From: Codonopsis lanceolata
Lineage: Eukaryota; Streptophyta; Magnoliopsida; Asterales; Campanulaceae
Length of the DNA: 64,000 nucleotides
Direction: 5' to 3'
NCBI GenBank assembly: GCA_013146195.2
Contig: CM028382.1
Coordinates: 5,180,434-5,244,433, forward strand
The translations under genes were made by a program, and so were the position numbers. The notes beneath the pieces are model-generated. The model was given only the letters and a program-made list of their open reading frames with translations, was not told the origin of the DNA and ran no database searches. The stretch's first letter is position 1, and each line of letters starts with the position of its first letter. Shown here in pieces: positions 9,662-21,195 of this stretch.

Positions 9662-12098
9662 CTAAATTTGTGAATGCCTATCACTCATAGGGGTTTGATC
9701 ACGACACGAAAGGCGGTTGTGGCCAACTTGACGACACCTACTGCATCTTTGTCTTCCAGAAAACTCTCCAGTTGACGGAATTCTTGTTGTTCTACGACGT
9801 CCAGCTCGACGTCGGACTAAAGGTGGCAAGATAGTCATTTCCTTAATATTATCTGGAATGTCCCATTCTTCTTCAATGGGGACTGGGAAGATGTTTTCGG
9901 AATACGCCACTCTCCAACACTCAGTTGTATAGAATGATGAGCACAACGGGTGCACAGAAAAACCTCTCCTTTTTGCAACTGCTATTGCATGCTCGCATGG
10001 TAGGTGGTCCAAACTGAAATTTTTGGCGGTGCAAGTATTCCCATCAAAGTTAAGCTGTAATTCTTGGTCCCGCTCCTCACCACATACTTGGACTGATCAA
10101 TGGGTTCAACCACTGTAAACTTATTGGCTTTCTGAATTGCTTTGCCTAATTTATCTTCCATTGTTGGGGTTAAAATGGTTGTACAACATTGTGCTGCTTC
10201 GCGCCTTTCACAAAACCACGCCTGCAACTTTTTCCCAATAAACTCAAGCAGCGAAAGTATAGGACTCTGTCGGGCTTTCCTAAAAACTGAGTTGAGAGAC
10301 TCTGCATTGTTTGAAGTCATGATATTGTAACGGTCTCCTTTGAAATGTGACCTTGCCCACGTTTCGAAATTTGTTTCGCTAAGATATTTCCAACCCTTCT
10401 CGTCAGTTTTCTCAATTTCAGACATATGCTTGCGAAACTCTTCCCTGGTATATGCCTCTGCAGCTCTCTTGAACAGTGAGACCGTGTCAGCCTTTCGAGT
10501 AACAGTCCTTAAGTTGCCTTTTATATGATAGATACAATGAGCATGACGTGCATTTTGAAAAACAATACGGACAACACTAATAAGACTCTTATGTCGGTCG
10601 GATATCACAACAAGTCTTTCATGGTCACCTGTTATTTCTTTCAACTTTGTAAAAAACCAAAGCCATGATGCATCATTCTCAGAATCAACAACAGCCCATG
10701 CAAGAGGATATATCGCATATTTCCATCTGGCAAGTAGCAATAATCGCGTACCTTTATATCTTGCAGTTAAAAATGTTCCATCCACAACAACTACCGGACG
10801 CATTGCAGAGTGGAATCCAAGAATGCAAGCCCCATACGCCAAAAAGAAGTACTTAAAGCGGTTTTCACTATCAAGCTCTAAAGAGAAGACTGTTGCTGGA
10901 TTAACCAATTTCAAGTTATGGGCAAATGCGGCCAACTTAGTGTAACTATCCTACCGAACCCCTTAGGTGTTCTAAGGCGCCTTCTCTACACCTCCTCGCT
11001 TTTTGATAACTTAGATCTACACCCAATGATCGGTAAACGTCGGCAATGACATCAGCAGGTCTATACGTAGTGTTACGATCCTCAAGCCTTGCCGATATTT
11101 GTACTCCAATAATACGCGACGTTGCTTGTCTATGATTAGCCATGGACATATTTAGGGGGCAAGTATGCTCACCTGTATATTTTCGAATCTGAAAATAATC
11201 ACATTCTAAGTACTTTGTTGCAAACAAACGCCATTTGCAATTATCATCACCACAAACTAGTGTGTACACTTTCTTATTCGATTTTTTGTTTTGAACGAAA
11301 GTTGTTGTTCAATGCAAGCAAGTGCACTTCGTGAAGCTCTTTCTTGTTATTGAAGACTTGGCCAACCTTCAAATCAGTATCTGCAGGTAACACTCGTGAT
11401 GTACTTCCAACCGAAGAAACTAAATGCTCACTTGTGAAGTCATTTCCTTCTCGGCTGCCTTGATCTTGGTCACCACCTAGGCTAAACTCAAATCTCGGTG
11501 GTGTTGAGAAATCATTCTCATTATAGGATAAAGATTCTCGAATTACCTCCAACCTAACCGAAGAATCATTCGTATTATGATCGCCTCCTTCAGGTTCCAT
11601 TTCATCACTACCAACTCCATTATTTTCTTCTTCAAATTGTGTGTCATCATCATGACCATCTCCATTATTCTCTTCTTCAATTTGCCTGTCACCACCACCA
11701 CCAACTACATTATTTTCTTCTTCATTTATGTCACCACCAACTCCATTATTTTCTTCTCGGTGCCCGTCGCAATTTTCTTGGCTCACATGAGTTACACACA
11801 GAGGAGCCAAATAGCCTTGTTTATTAATATTCAAGTACCATTCAACTTCGTTGTTTGAAGTAATCCGGACTGGAATTTGAAAACTATGCACCGTTGCTGG
11901 AGTAAGAAATGATATCTCTATATCATCAACTTTGCAAATGTTTCGTACTTTAGCATATAACTCTTCACATGAAGTTTCATCATTCATTGCAAGCCCTCTT
12001 GCATTTTGGTTGCCACTAAATTTCCATGACCATCCGTTGTTTTCATCTACAAAATGTCCAAAATAAAACACAGTGGTCCAAAATTTTGGTGAAGTCAT
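9662..12098 (-). pseudogene. MULE (MuDR-like) transposase, frameshifted
   Basis: Reads right to left. The N-terminal part (12098-11274) starts MTSPKFWTTVFYFGHF; it resembles the PB1-like N-terminus of plant MuDR proteins and has an acidic EEENNG repeat stretch. After a frameshift near 11280 comes the MuDR DNA-binding domain (about 11270-10946; DDNCKWRLFA, GEHTC). After another near 10940 comes the MULE catalytic core (10935 to about 10050). Candidate DDE residues are the Asp of VVVDGTF, the Asp of VVISDRH and the Glu of NNAESLN, all retained. A third shift near 10050 leads to a SWIM-type finger (LPCEHA; only one Cys of the usual CxC pair is visible) and a CCHC knuckle (CSRCRQVGHNRLSC), ending at 9662. 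The family cuts and pastes DNA and usually makes 8-9 bp target duplications. Three frameshifts make this copy inactive. Confidence 0.88.
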
Positions 12099-12390
12099 AA
12101 CTGCAATGCAATTGAATAAAAAATTAGTCTATAAAATTGTAAAATAAGATTGTAGTTTCATAAATAAAACTAATGAAAAATATTAAGTCTGTATTCAATT
12201 AAGCCACCAAAATTGCAAATTTTAAATGCAACGTTTATAGTGGATTAGTTGACCAAACACGTATACAATCAAGTAGATTAATTGACCTCTTAATATCGAG
12301 TTAAATTAAGTTAAGACAATGCAAAACAGTTTATTTACTTGAGGTCAATTAATAGACCAAACAAAAAGCAATACAGTCGATTAATCTACC
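12099..12390. other. AT-rich upstream region of the MULE gene
   Basis: No ORF. It contains repeated TTGACC and GATTAAT words that foreshadow the 108-bp tandem repeat to the right. By position it could be promoter or leader of the minus-strand transposase, but no convincing TATA box was found. Confidence 0.4.
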
Positions 12391-12606
12391 AAAATGAAAA
12401 ACATTCGATACCCCTTAATTTCATTCACTGATTTCAATTAATCAACCAAAGACAATGCAATACAATTACTTGATGTCGATTAAGAGACCAACACAACCAA
12501 AATGAAAAAAAGTCGATACCCCTTTATTTCATTCACTGATTTCAATTAATCAACCAAAGACAATGCAATACAATTACTTGATGTCTATTAAGAGACCAAC
12601 ACAATC
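12391..12606. repeat. 108-bp tandem duplication
   Basis: Two consecutive, nearly identical 108-bp units start at 12391 and 12499 (AAAATGAAAAA, then TCGATACCCCTT, CAACCAAAGACAATGC and ATTAAGAGACCAACAC). Subterminal tandem repeats are common in MULE ends, which fits its place upstream of the transposase. Confidence 0.9.
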
Positions 12607-13400
12607 CACTACCATAGACTCTCACTGGTCTTGTAATCGACCAATCATTCAATAAAATTAAAACAAACAATGAAACCTAAATACGAACCTGAATCCAAAT
12701 ACCGTCCCTGGCAGAGTAACAAAGTAGAGGGAATTTGGGAAGACCAAATTGAAAATCACTGACAGTTGCAAAGCCGTTGCAAAACTATGTTTATCTTGAA
12801 CTAACTGCAAGTTTCTCTTTGCAAAAGGAAAACCAGGGGGAAAACAGATGAAAACGAAGAGGGTATTTAAGAATTAAGGCATTGGTAACTCATTTATGCC
12901 TCATTTAAGAGTAAGGGGTATAATAGATATTTCCACAACTCATTTATCCTCATTTAAGGTCTTCATTTAAGAGGAAGGGGTATAATAGATATTTCCATTC
13001 AAATATGGCTATATATGATTGTTTTCTATAAGTGTGGTTATTTTCGTCAACTACCTCTTTTTTATGGCCCAATATGAACAACCCCCTTTATTATTAGTGG
13101 TCTATCTTGGTTTATTAGTCAATCGCTTAGTCGATCACCGGTTTATTTAGTTGATTACTGGTTTATCTTGATTTATTAGTCGATCACTGATTTTAAATAT
13201 TAAAACATGCAATTTTAGTCGATCAGGCCATAAAAGAATATTTTTTTTAAGTGAGACTACAAATGACCAAGTCATCTTTGATTCGGCCATTTATGTAAAT
13301 ACCCAATTTAAGATGTGTGGGGGTGTATTTATATTTAAGGATCTAGTATAATTTTTAGTAATTGTAATTTATAAAAATTAAACAAAAAAATAAACGTAAA
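12607..13400. other. Non-coding flank with candidate MULE terminal region
   Basis: No gene. A 46-bp word (AAGGGGTATAATAGATATTTCC and context) is duplicated at about 12912-12935 and 12975-12998. Sequence at 13080-13225 repeats GGTTTATTAGTCGATCAC-like words. On the minus strand, 13303-13211 begins GGGTATTTACATAAATGGCC and contains a second GGCC word, which resembles plant MULE termini. I could not find the matching opposite end, so the element's limits stay open. Confidence 0.4.
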
Positions 13401-14106
13401 TGATGTACCCGACCCAAATCCGATTATAGACAAAACACGAGCGATCACCATGTGTCAATCACGAACTAGTTAGCGTGAGATCTACAAGCCTAGCGGGCAG
13501 AGCTAGCAAGGTACCCGAGTAGATATCATCAATATATCATGTCTAAGCCTAGTCAAGCAAGGGCCTTGCCTACCCGACCAGAGGGCCTTGCCCAGAGATC
13601 ACACTTATCATTATCAGACTTACATCATGCAGCGGGGCAGAGTCATGCTCGCCCGGGTAAGCATCGAGTAGGAGACCTCAGAAACTTGCTCACCAAGACA
13701 AATCAAATGTTTCCTTATCCGAGCAGAGCACTTGTCATATCTGTTTCGACATTTACGCAGCCAGCCACCAATCATGCCTACAATTTAGGAGTCTCCTCCT
13801 AAACCTACTAGGTAACTATGGAAGTAAATCATAGACGGATTCTAGGACATTGGGAGCCTATAAATACCCCTCCATAAACCCTAAACAAGGTACACACTCT
13901 TTACAGCGTCAAACCTCTGTCAATTTGTCTATTAACTCTCACACAATACTTACTCTCACATCGGAATGGTTTCGCGAGGTCAAACCTTACACTCTAACTA
14001 AGGTGTTTTCGTGATTCTTAACAGGTTATGAAGAGATTCAATCCATACGATCAAACCCAATTATCCTATGCATCAATCGGACGACCCAAGACTGATTTTT
14101 GCATCA
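13401..14106 (+). repeat. Probable 5' LTR of the Tat element
   Basis: Begins TGATGTACCC and ends GCATCA, immediately before a primer-site-like word. It holds a TATA box, CTATAAATA, at 13858-13866 and GC-rich words typical of Tat LTRs (for example GGGCCTTGCC). The following TTTGGTTCCATTACCGAG (about 14110-14128) is in the position of the TGGCGCCGTTGCCGGG primer site but differs mainly by C-to-T and G-to-A changes. With no second LTR in view, the ends are inferred. Confidence 0.55.
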
Positions 14107-14429
14107 TCAGTTTGGTTCCATTACCGAGAAACGAAGCTTGAAAGCATTCTGTTCAGTTTTTCTGGTTGATTTCAGACAAACAACTACACAACAATTACTG
14201 GTAAGGGAATCAAGCATCACATCACCACTAGCAACCATCTGACTGTAAGCCAGCTGTTGCCCGTTGCACACGATGATCTGCCAATAAAGGCACCCCTACA
14301 TGTGCCCGTTGGAATGCAGACGAGGAATCAGAAGATAGCTGCTTGGCGTGCAACACATGGTGAGGACGTCCCATACGTTGAAGAGGAACAGTCTTCCCAC
14401 CATGTTAGTCAGACTCAAGCAAGTTAGCG

Positions 14430-16243
14430 GGATTCCCGCAAAGTGATCAACGAGCAGCAAGCTCAGACCCGTAATCTGAGGAACCAGCTCAATAGGCAGC
14501 GGGAAAATGGTCAAGGTAGTCACGCGACCCCGCTCGGGCTAACTGCCAACCAACAGGCTGTTGCCCTGCAGTCCAAGCCGAATACTACAACAAGATGTTC
14601 GTGCTTAATCAGCAACTGCTTGTTTTGGGCCAGGCCCCGGTGCCAGTTGTTGATCTCATGCTCCTCACCCCTAGCAATCCAGTTCCTGTCAGTGGTGGCC
14701 AGACCCCACAATAGATGCCCGCTCCGAGCAGACGAATCCAGTTGGTCGTACAAATAGTATCAGACCAGGATGCCCGCGAGCAAAGGGTTGAGCAGTAGGT
14801 GGAAAGCGGAAATAGCCGCCAAATCCCGCCCTGTCATTGCCATCACAGACAGGAACATCATAGGCGGGCATAGGGGAATGATCGTCGTAGAGCTCGTGAA
14901 TATGCCGAGGCAGATGAGTAACGGCCGAGGCAGACGAGTAACGACCAAGGCTCAGAGCCCGAGTAAACCAAGAGGTTGAATCATCTTATGATCCAACCTA
15001 CTACCGCCCCACTGCTAGACATTCCGCTGTTGCCTCTTGCTCAACGAAGACAACGCGACCACCAAAGTCTAAAAGAGGGCATAGTCAATGGTCGGAGGAT
15101 GCCCGGTAAAAGGGCTTGTCACGCACTACCTCTTCCTGGCTCACGATAGACGCCGAGAAGCGATTGGTCGAGAAAACGGAGGCCATGAAAAAAGACATAG
15201 CCAAGCAGATGGTCGAATCGGCGGTCAGTAAACCTTCAAGCGGGATAGCGAAGCTAGTTGAAGCAAGTCCTTTCACCCCAGAAATTGAGAACGCACCAAC
15301 CGCGCAAAGCGTGATCTTCCTTAAGCTTGAAAAATACTTTGGGAAGACACGAGAAACGATTGGCTCGGGTCATTCGAGGCACAAGTCCGAATGGTCATAG
15401 ACAACGAAGCTCTTAAAATTAGAAATTTTGAGAGTGCCCTCCAGGGAAAAGCACAAGCATGGTTGGGGAGACTTCCTCGCGGATCGGTTAGTAGTTGGGA
15501 AGCTTAGAAAAGACTTCCTAGTCTAATTCGGCAAAGCAGGGCCTACGCCCAAAAACGGATTTGATCTCGAAAAAATCAAGAAGGGAGATCATGAGTCCTA
15601 CGCCAGCTACCTTAAGCGGTTTGAGGAAATGCTCGAACAGATATCAGTGACAAGTGACCCAAAAATTACTTTCTGTTACTTGAATAACATGAGGTCAGAA
15701 CCGCTGAAGGTAATATTGATAATGAACCCCACCGTTTCAAAGGCAGAAATGTTGGCTGGTTCCCACTTATTCTACTCAATCGAATCCCCCCCCCAAGGAC
15801 GATCACAAATCAAGAGGAAAGACAAAACTCAGGACAATTTAGCCACGCCAGCTGTCCAGAGCTCGGAGGGCAACCGACGCAGGGACAGAAACAGAATATC
15901 GACTCCCGGGCAAAGATTCAAAGAAGCACAGTTCACCCCGCTGAACAACCCCCGAAAGGGGATAATGCATCAGATCGGTGATGCCTTGCCCGATGCACCT
16001 CTACTCGATCCGACGTATGCTCATACCTGTGATCATTCTAAATTCTGTTATTATCATAATGATACCGGGCATGAGACAGAACACTACAATATGCTGAAGC
16101 GAAAGATCCAGAAGCTAATCAATGCGGGAAAGCTTGACCGCTTCAAGAAGGACCAAGGAATGGGCAACAATACTGGAGATATCAGCGAGCACAACCCAAT
16201 CGAAGACGAAGAGGCCGTGCCCCTTAGATTCCAGGGGTTGTGA
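14430..16243 (+). pseudogene. Tat element gag, degenerate
   Basis: Only pieces remain open. 15116-15400 contains SPFTPEIENA, the usual start of the structured gag domain in this lineage. Translation after about 15360 in another frame gives the QGKAQAWLGRLP segment, and 15629-16243 gives the C-terminal half, including a CYYHNDTGHETEHY motif, which replaces the normal CCHC knuckle in Tat gag. Stops and shifts occur near 15400, 15510 and 15600. Gag would form the cytoplasmic virus-like particle. The start codon cannot be fixed. Confidence 0.7.
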
Positions 16244-17021
16244 ACGTCATCATGGAGGAATATCGAGCAACACTCAACTTGACAGACACATTTACTCGCT
16301 GACAAAGTTAGTCAACGCACCTGCAATCCAGCCGGCGGGAGAGAAAAACATCTATTTTGCTTGAAGTGAGCTAGCAAGTACTCCACTCGCCTTCGAACAA
16401 ACGCTGGTGGTCTCTACCCTCGTTAACAACTAACAAGTCCACAGGGTATTGATTGACACAAGAGCGTGCAGAGACATAATGTACTATTCCTGCTTCAAGG
16501 GTCTGAAACTAGCAGATGCTCGCTTGCAGCCATATTCGGGCAAATTGGAAGGTTTCACCAACCACCAAGTGGGTGTAAAGGGGACTATTGGCCTAGAAGT
16601 CTTCATTGGTGATGAATCTCAAATTCGAGAAGAAACTATCACTTTCCTGGTAATAGACCTCAAGTCCCCCTACAACTACATCCTGGGCGCCCCGGCCATG
16701 GCCAAATTCTAGATGGCCGCCTTTATCCCGCACTAGAAAGCTAAATTTTACACGGATAATAGGGTAGGAGTGCTTAACAGTAAGTTGTGGGCAATGTGGG
16801 AGTATGTTCGTGACTCTCAGAGAAAGAAACAAAAGATCATTATCTCAACCCCCAAGCAAGAAATCATGGTATCTGAAAAGGAGATATCTTACAATACTAT
16901 AACATGCCTAGTCACCATTGGGGTCATTGAACTCGGGGAATCTTCAGGAACTGCCGCTCTCATGGAGATCGATGAAACATAGCCCACCTAGTCCACAAAC
17001 CCAACAAAAAACCTTGCACGT
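16244..17021 (+). pseudogene. Tat element aspartic protease region, catalytic Gly changed
   Basis: The frame at about 16445-16712 reads IDTRACRDIMYYSCFK, and later YNYILGAPAM. The catalytic triplet in this family is D-T-G-A; here AGA replaces the Gly codon (DTRA), which should abolish activity. The downstream frame 16770-16982 carries the linker to RT. The protease would cut the gag-pol polyprotein. Stops at 16712 and 16982 separate the pieces. Confidence 0.72.
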
Positions 17022-18355
17022 ATGGTCGGGCATCCCCCTACGCAGGAAATTGAGCTGGACACATTTCAAGTTCGGGATGAACCAGAGTTCCAGGCACAAG
17101 ATGAGCTCGAGGAGATCGTCATCAACCCGACCTACCCTGAACAAAAAATCAAGATCAGGAAGGACATATCTGATGAAGCGCGTGTAGATTTGATCGCCCA
17201 ACTGAAGAAGAGCCTGGATGTCTTTGCATGGACCGTGGAAGATGTGTGGGAGTCAGCGAGGACGTTGTCTGCCATGACCTGAATGTGGACCCATCTTTCC
17301 GTCCCATTCAGTAGCGACCACAACAATTCTCGTCAAAAAATAGTGCAGCGATCAAAGAGGAGGTCGAAAAGCTACTGAAGGCCGACATCATCGAGGAGAT
17401 CCAGTATCCTTCTTGGCTCTCCAACGTTGTGATGGTTAAAAAGACAATGAACAAGTGGCATTTGTGCGTCGGCTTCACCGACTTCAACAAGGCCCACCCG
17501 AAAGACTGCTACCCGCTGCCGCGCATTGATGTGCTCGTGGATGTAATTGCAGGGTTCGAGATGCTGAGTTTTCTAGATGCATACTCAAGCTACCACCAGG
17601 TTAAGATGAACGAACATGATAAAGCTCAAACAGCCTTCCGGGTGGCGGGTAGACTGTACTGCTACAAGATGATGCCCTTCAGGCTGAAGAATGCAGGATC
17701 CATATACCAGCGTATGGTCAACAAGGTCTTCGGCTCGCAGCTCGACTGGAACAGGAAAGCATATATTGATGACATGGTCATAAAGACCAAAGGCCGTGAG
17801 CACTGTCTGGACTTGGAAGAAACTCTCACCAACCTTCGCTAGCACAACATGAAGCTCAATCTGAGCAAGTAGATGTTCGGGGTCTGAACAGGCAAGTTCC
17901 TAGGCTTCATGGTTAACCAGCGCGACATTGAAGCCAATCCCAAAAAGATCCAGGCCCTGCTCGAGATGAAGCCGCCCACCTGCATCAAAGAGATTCAAAG
18001 ACTCAACGGCCGGATAATTGCACTTGGTCGCTTTATCTCCCGATCAGCGGAGAAATGTCTTCCCTTCTTCAAGGTTCTACGCGGCAACAAATGGTTTGAG
18101 TGGAATACCGAGTGCGAACAAGCCTTCGAGTAGCTCAAGGTCTACCTCGGTAAACCACCTCTCCTCAGCAGCCCTATCCCCGGGGAACCATTATTTGTAT
18201 ACTTAGCGGATACAGACCAGGCTGTGGCCTCTGTTTTGGTTATGAGAGAATTTAATTTATAAAAACCTATGTATTATGTATCCAAGACCCTCAGTCCTGT
18301 TGAGGGTCGTTATTTTAATATAGAGAAATTAGCTTACCCGTTTGTTATAGCTGCC
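17022..18355 (+). pseudogene. Tat element reverse transcriptase and start of RNase H
   Basis: Fragments 17022-17282, 17429-17842 and 17909-18133, plus readable text to 18355. RT motifs in order: SWLSNVVMVKK, VGFTDFNKAHPKDCYPLP, FLDAYSSYHQ, and the catalytic box YIDDM, with both Asp present. Then come GFMVNQRDIEANP and the thumb region, and the RNase H start, including SKTLSPVEGRYFNIEKLAYP. In-frame stops occur after LTNLR, LSK, MFGV, QAFE and REFNL, and frame changes near 17290-17420. The text stops at VIAA, exactly where element B is inserted, and resumes at 40154. RT copies the element RNA into DNA in the particle. Confidence 0.85.
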
Positions 18356-19634
18356 TGATAGATGTGTTTTATACGCATCTATTGTATGTATTTTCCTACT
18401 TAGATTGTTTTCGTCCATTAGATTTAGACTAATAATATGGGTTTGTAGGGTTTGTAGGGTTTTTATGAGTTTCAGGTTGAATTGGAGATTTTAGAAGACT
18501 TGAAGGCTTTTTCCATGCAATTGGAGACTCCAGGGACCTAGATGCAAGATCCTGGAAGTTGGAAATTCACCAAGATCTGAAGAAGGGAGTAAGCGGTCGC
18601 TTACTCCCGAAGCTTAAGCTACCACATTCATTTCAGTACTGCACGCCTGGAGAAAAGTCATTAAGCGGTCGCTTAACCCCGATGACTAAGCGATCGCTTA
18701 GCCACGTTTTTCAGTTTGGCCTGTTTTGTAATTTCTTTAAATTGTAAACCTAGAATAAATACAACCCTAGTAGTTTAGGTTTAGGATCCATAAATTTATC
18801 ATTCTTTTAGTTGTTCTTAGGGCTTGAAAGATATTTTGATTCATTCTCGTTGTTCATTGTTGAAGATCGATTATGGTTTCTTCATCCATCATTGTTTGTT
18901 CATCGTCTGTGATGAACTAACCGCATCTATCTAGAAATTGGAGGTAACTTGTATCAAATCTTATGTTCTAATATTAAATTCTATTCAATCAATTATTGTT
19001 TATTAATTAGATTATCTCTGGTTTGCATTGAAACTCTCGCATAATGGATGCATTAGTGAATTTGTAGGCTCTTGGGTATGATGAACTATACTATCCGAAT
19101 GCATAAGTCATACATTGGCCAACCTAATTAATAAATAGATCTTTCTGATTTCCTGATCGGGTTAAGGTATAGATCTAGGTTCGCTTGTGTTCTTAGAGTA
19201 CTTAATGGACCCTTAATTACTGTGTGAACGGATCAAGAAAACATAGCAAAAGCGGGGTACTAAGCATTGCAAATCGTGATCCAAACGTCCCAATCTTTAC
19301 ATTAGTGAGCGAACCCTTAATTGATTGATATATAAAGTTAGATGAACATAAGAGGAGATATAAGTGAATCCTAATTCCTAGATTTTCCCCCACATATTAA
19401 TCTTCAGTTATTCTGAGACCTTTGCGATATTTTAAATCTTCCTTTAAATTAGATGCAAGTTGCCAGTAATTAGTTTTAATAATTTACAAATCAAAACCCC
19501 CCCTTTAGGTTAATTATTTCTGTTTCCTATTAAATTCCTGTTATTGTTCTTTCTCTCTGTTGTTTGACCTTTGCTACCGCACACCTATACTTCTGTTGAC
19601 TCGTGAACTTGCGAGGTAAATTTTTAGAACATCA
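18356..19634 (+). repeat. 5' LTR of element B
   Basis: Starts TGATAGATG, ends ACATCA, 1279 bp. It contains three 16-bp palindromes: 18589-18604 (GTAAGCGGTCGCTTAC), 18661-18676 and 18686-18701 (CTAAGCGATCGCTTAG, perfect). No protein-coding ORF is credible here. The primer site TGGCGCCTCTGCCGGGGA lies seven bases after the LTR. Confidence 0.92.
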
Positions 19635-19640
19635 AGTTTT

Positions 19641-19658
19641 TGGCGCCTCTGCCGGGGA
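19641..19658 (+). other. Primer-binding site of element B
   Basis: TGGCGCCTCTGCCGGGGA is the primer-site type shared by Athila and Tat elements, one short spacer after the LTR end. Two central bases differ from the common TGGCGCCGTTGCCGGGGA. A host tRNA would anneal here to start minus-strand synthesis. Confidence 0.85.
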
Positions 19659-20222
19659 GAAACTAGCAATTAGGCTAGTTTGATCGGTAGTAGAAAATAA
19701 ATAGTTTTTCGGTTATTGTGTAGTTTATGCACGGTCGTTGTTCGTTAAATCCCATCTTGGAGGATTTTAATAACGTAGGAAGAAATCCTTCGGTTGATCC
19801 AGTAAATCAAGAAAATCCAAAAAACGTAAGAAATCCAATGACTGATCCACCTGCTCCTGCTGAGGAAATCATGCCTGCAAGGGAGGCTAATGAAGCCCCA
19901 CGGACTATGAAAGATTATACACGTCCTACTATAGATTTTACTCCATCGTGTTTAGTCTTACCTGAAGCTGTTAGGAATTTCGAGTTGAAAGGACATTTTT
20001 ATAATATGTTGCCTACCTTTCATGGTATGCCTACGGAAAATGCCTTGTCATTTATGCAAGATTTTGTTCACATAACTCAAACCTTCCTAAAAGGAGGATT
20101 GAGTGAAGATCAATTTAAAATGTGGTATCTTCAACGTGCTTTAAGAGATTTAGCTAAGAGATGGTTTATGACTTTAGCACTTAGAAGTGTACATACTTGG
20201 AAACAGCTCTATGATTTATTTA

Positions 20223-21195
20223 GAGTGGCCCTAAATGCAACACAAAAAACACTAAATGTCACACTCATTTAAAAGTTTAATTACTAATTAATCCTTTTAT
20301 AAAAAGGACTAACAATTAACCTTAATCTCTAATTACTAATCAATCCTTATCCTTTTATATAAAGGAGTTTCAATTAATTCTCCTATAAATATCAAACCCT
20401 CCTTTACAATTAACTATAAATCTTAGACTTGTTTCTTCCAACAATTTATTTAATGAATTCCGATCCGAATAACAACGTTCATGATAATTCTTCAGATTCT
20501 TTTTTTAAGGTACGTTTTTGGTCTAATTATTTTGTGGCATTATCTGTGTAAATTGTTTTAATAGATTTTAGTCATCTAGGAGACTAGGAACTCAATCCTG
20601 ACGGAAGCTAACAGTAGAACAAACATCACCATCATTTTTCAAACTTTTTTTTTTAAAAAAGGCGACTTTTTCAAACAAAAATTTTTAAACTTGGCGATTT
20701 TTTGTCCAAATTTTTTTTTAAGTGGCGATTTTTTGTAAATTTTTTTTTAACTTGGCGACTTTTTAAAACCAAATTTTTTAAACCTTGGCGATTTTTTGGT
20801 CCAAAAATTTGTTTGAAGTAGCGATTTTTTGTCCAAAAATTTGTTTGAAGTGGCGACTTTTTGTAAATTTTTTTTTTAAACTTGGCGACTTTATGCATAA
20901 CAAACAGGATATTTGAGTTTGACATTGAATTTTTAAATTTTTTGGTTTGACATTGATTTTTTTAATTTTTTTAAGAAACTTGCAATTATTTTTCAGGCTG
21001 TTCTTGATTTTAGGGATTAGATATTTAGTTAAATTGAGTTTTTTTTTTAATGGAAGAAGGGTAGTTTGGTAAACAAAATTATTTTAAAGTTAAGTACTTT
21101 TAAAAAAAAATCAAAGGAGGATAGTTTTGTAATTTAATTTCTTAAGTGATGTTGCATTTAGGGTGTTTAGGTGTAACATTTAGGGGTTTTGTTTG
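20223..21195. mobile_element. Non-autonomous insertion with CTAAATG-bearing inverted ends
   Basis: It splits the gag frame of element B, and excising it restores ...YDLF-IAKFYQ.... TTTA at 20219-20222 and 21196-21199 is the likely target duplication (3-4 bp). The left end carries GGCCCTAAATGCAACAC and TAAATGTCACAC. The right end, inverted, carries CCCCTAAATGTTACAC and CCCTAAATGCAACATC, an imperfect terminal inverted repeat of about 45 bp. No transposase. The superfamily is uncertain (short target, so possibly Harbinger-like). Confidence 0.7.
20655..20897. repeat. About 30-bp tandem repeats with the core TTGGCGATTTTT
   Basis: About eight diverged units, each GGCGA[T/C]TTTTTG followed by CCAAA and a run of T. 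The array lies in the middle of the insertion 20223-21195. Open frames across it on the minus strand (Lys/Asn-rich) are by-products of the composition. Confidence 0.85.

Noticed and set aside
20671..20925. 84-codon Lys/Asn-rich minus-strand frame
   Set aside because: Explained by the 30-bp tandem repeat.
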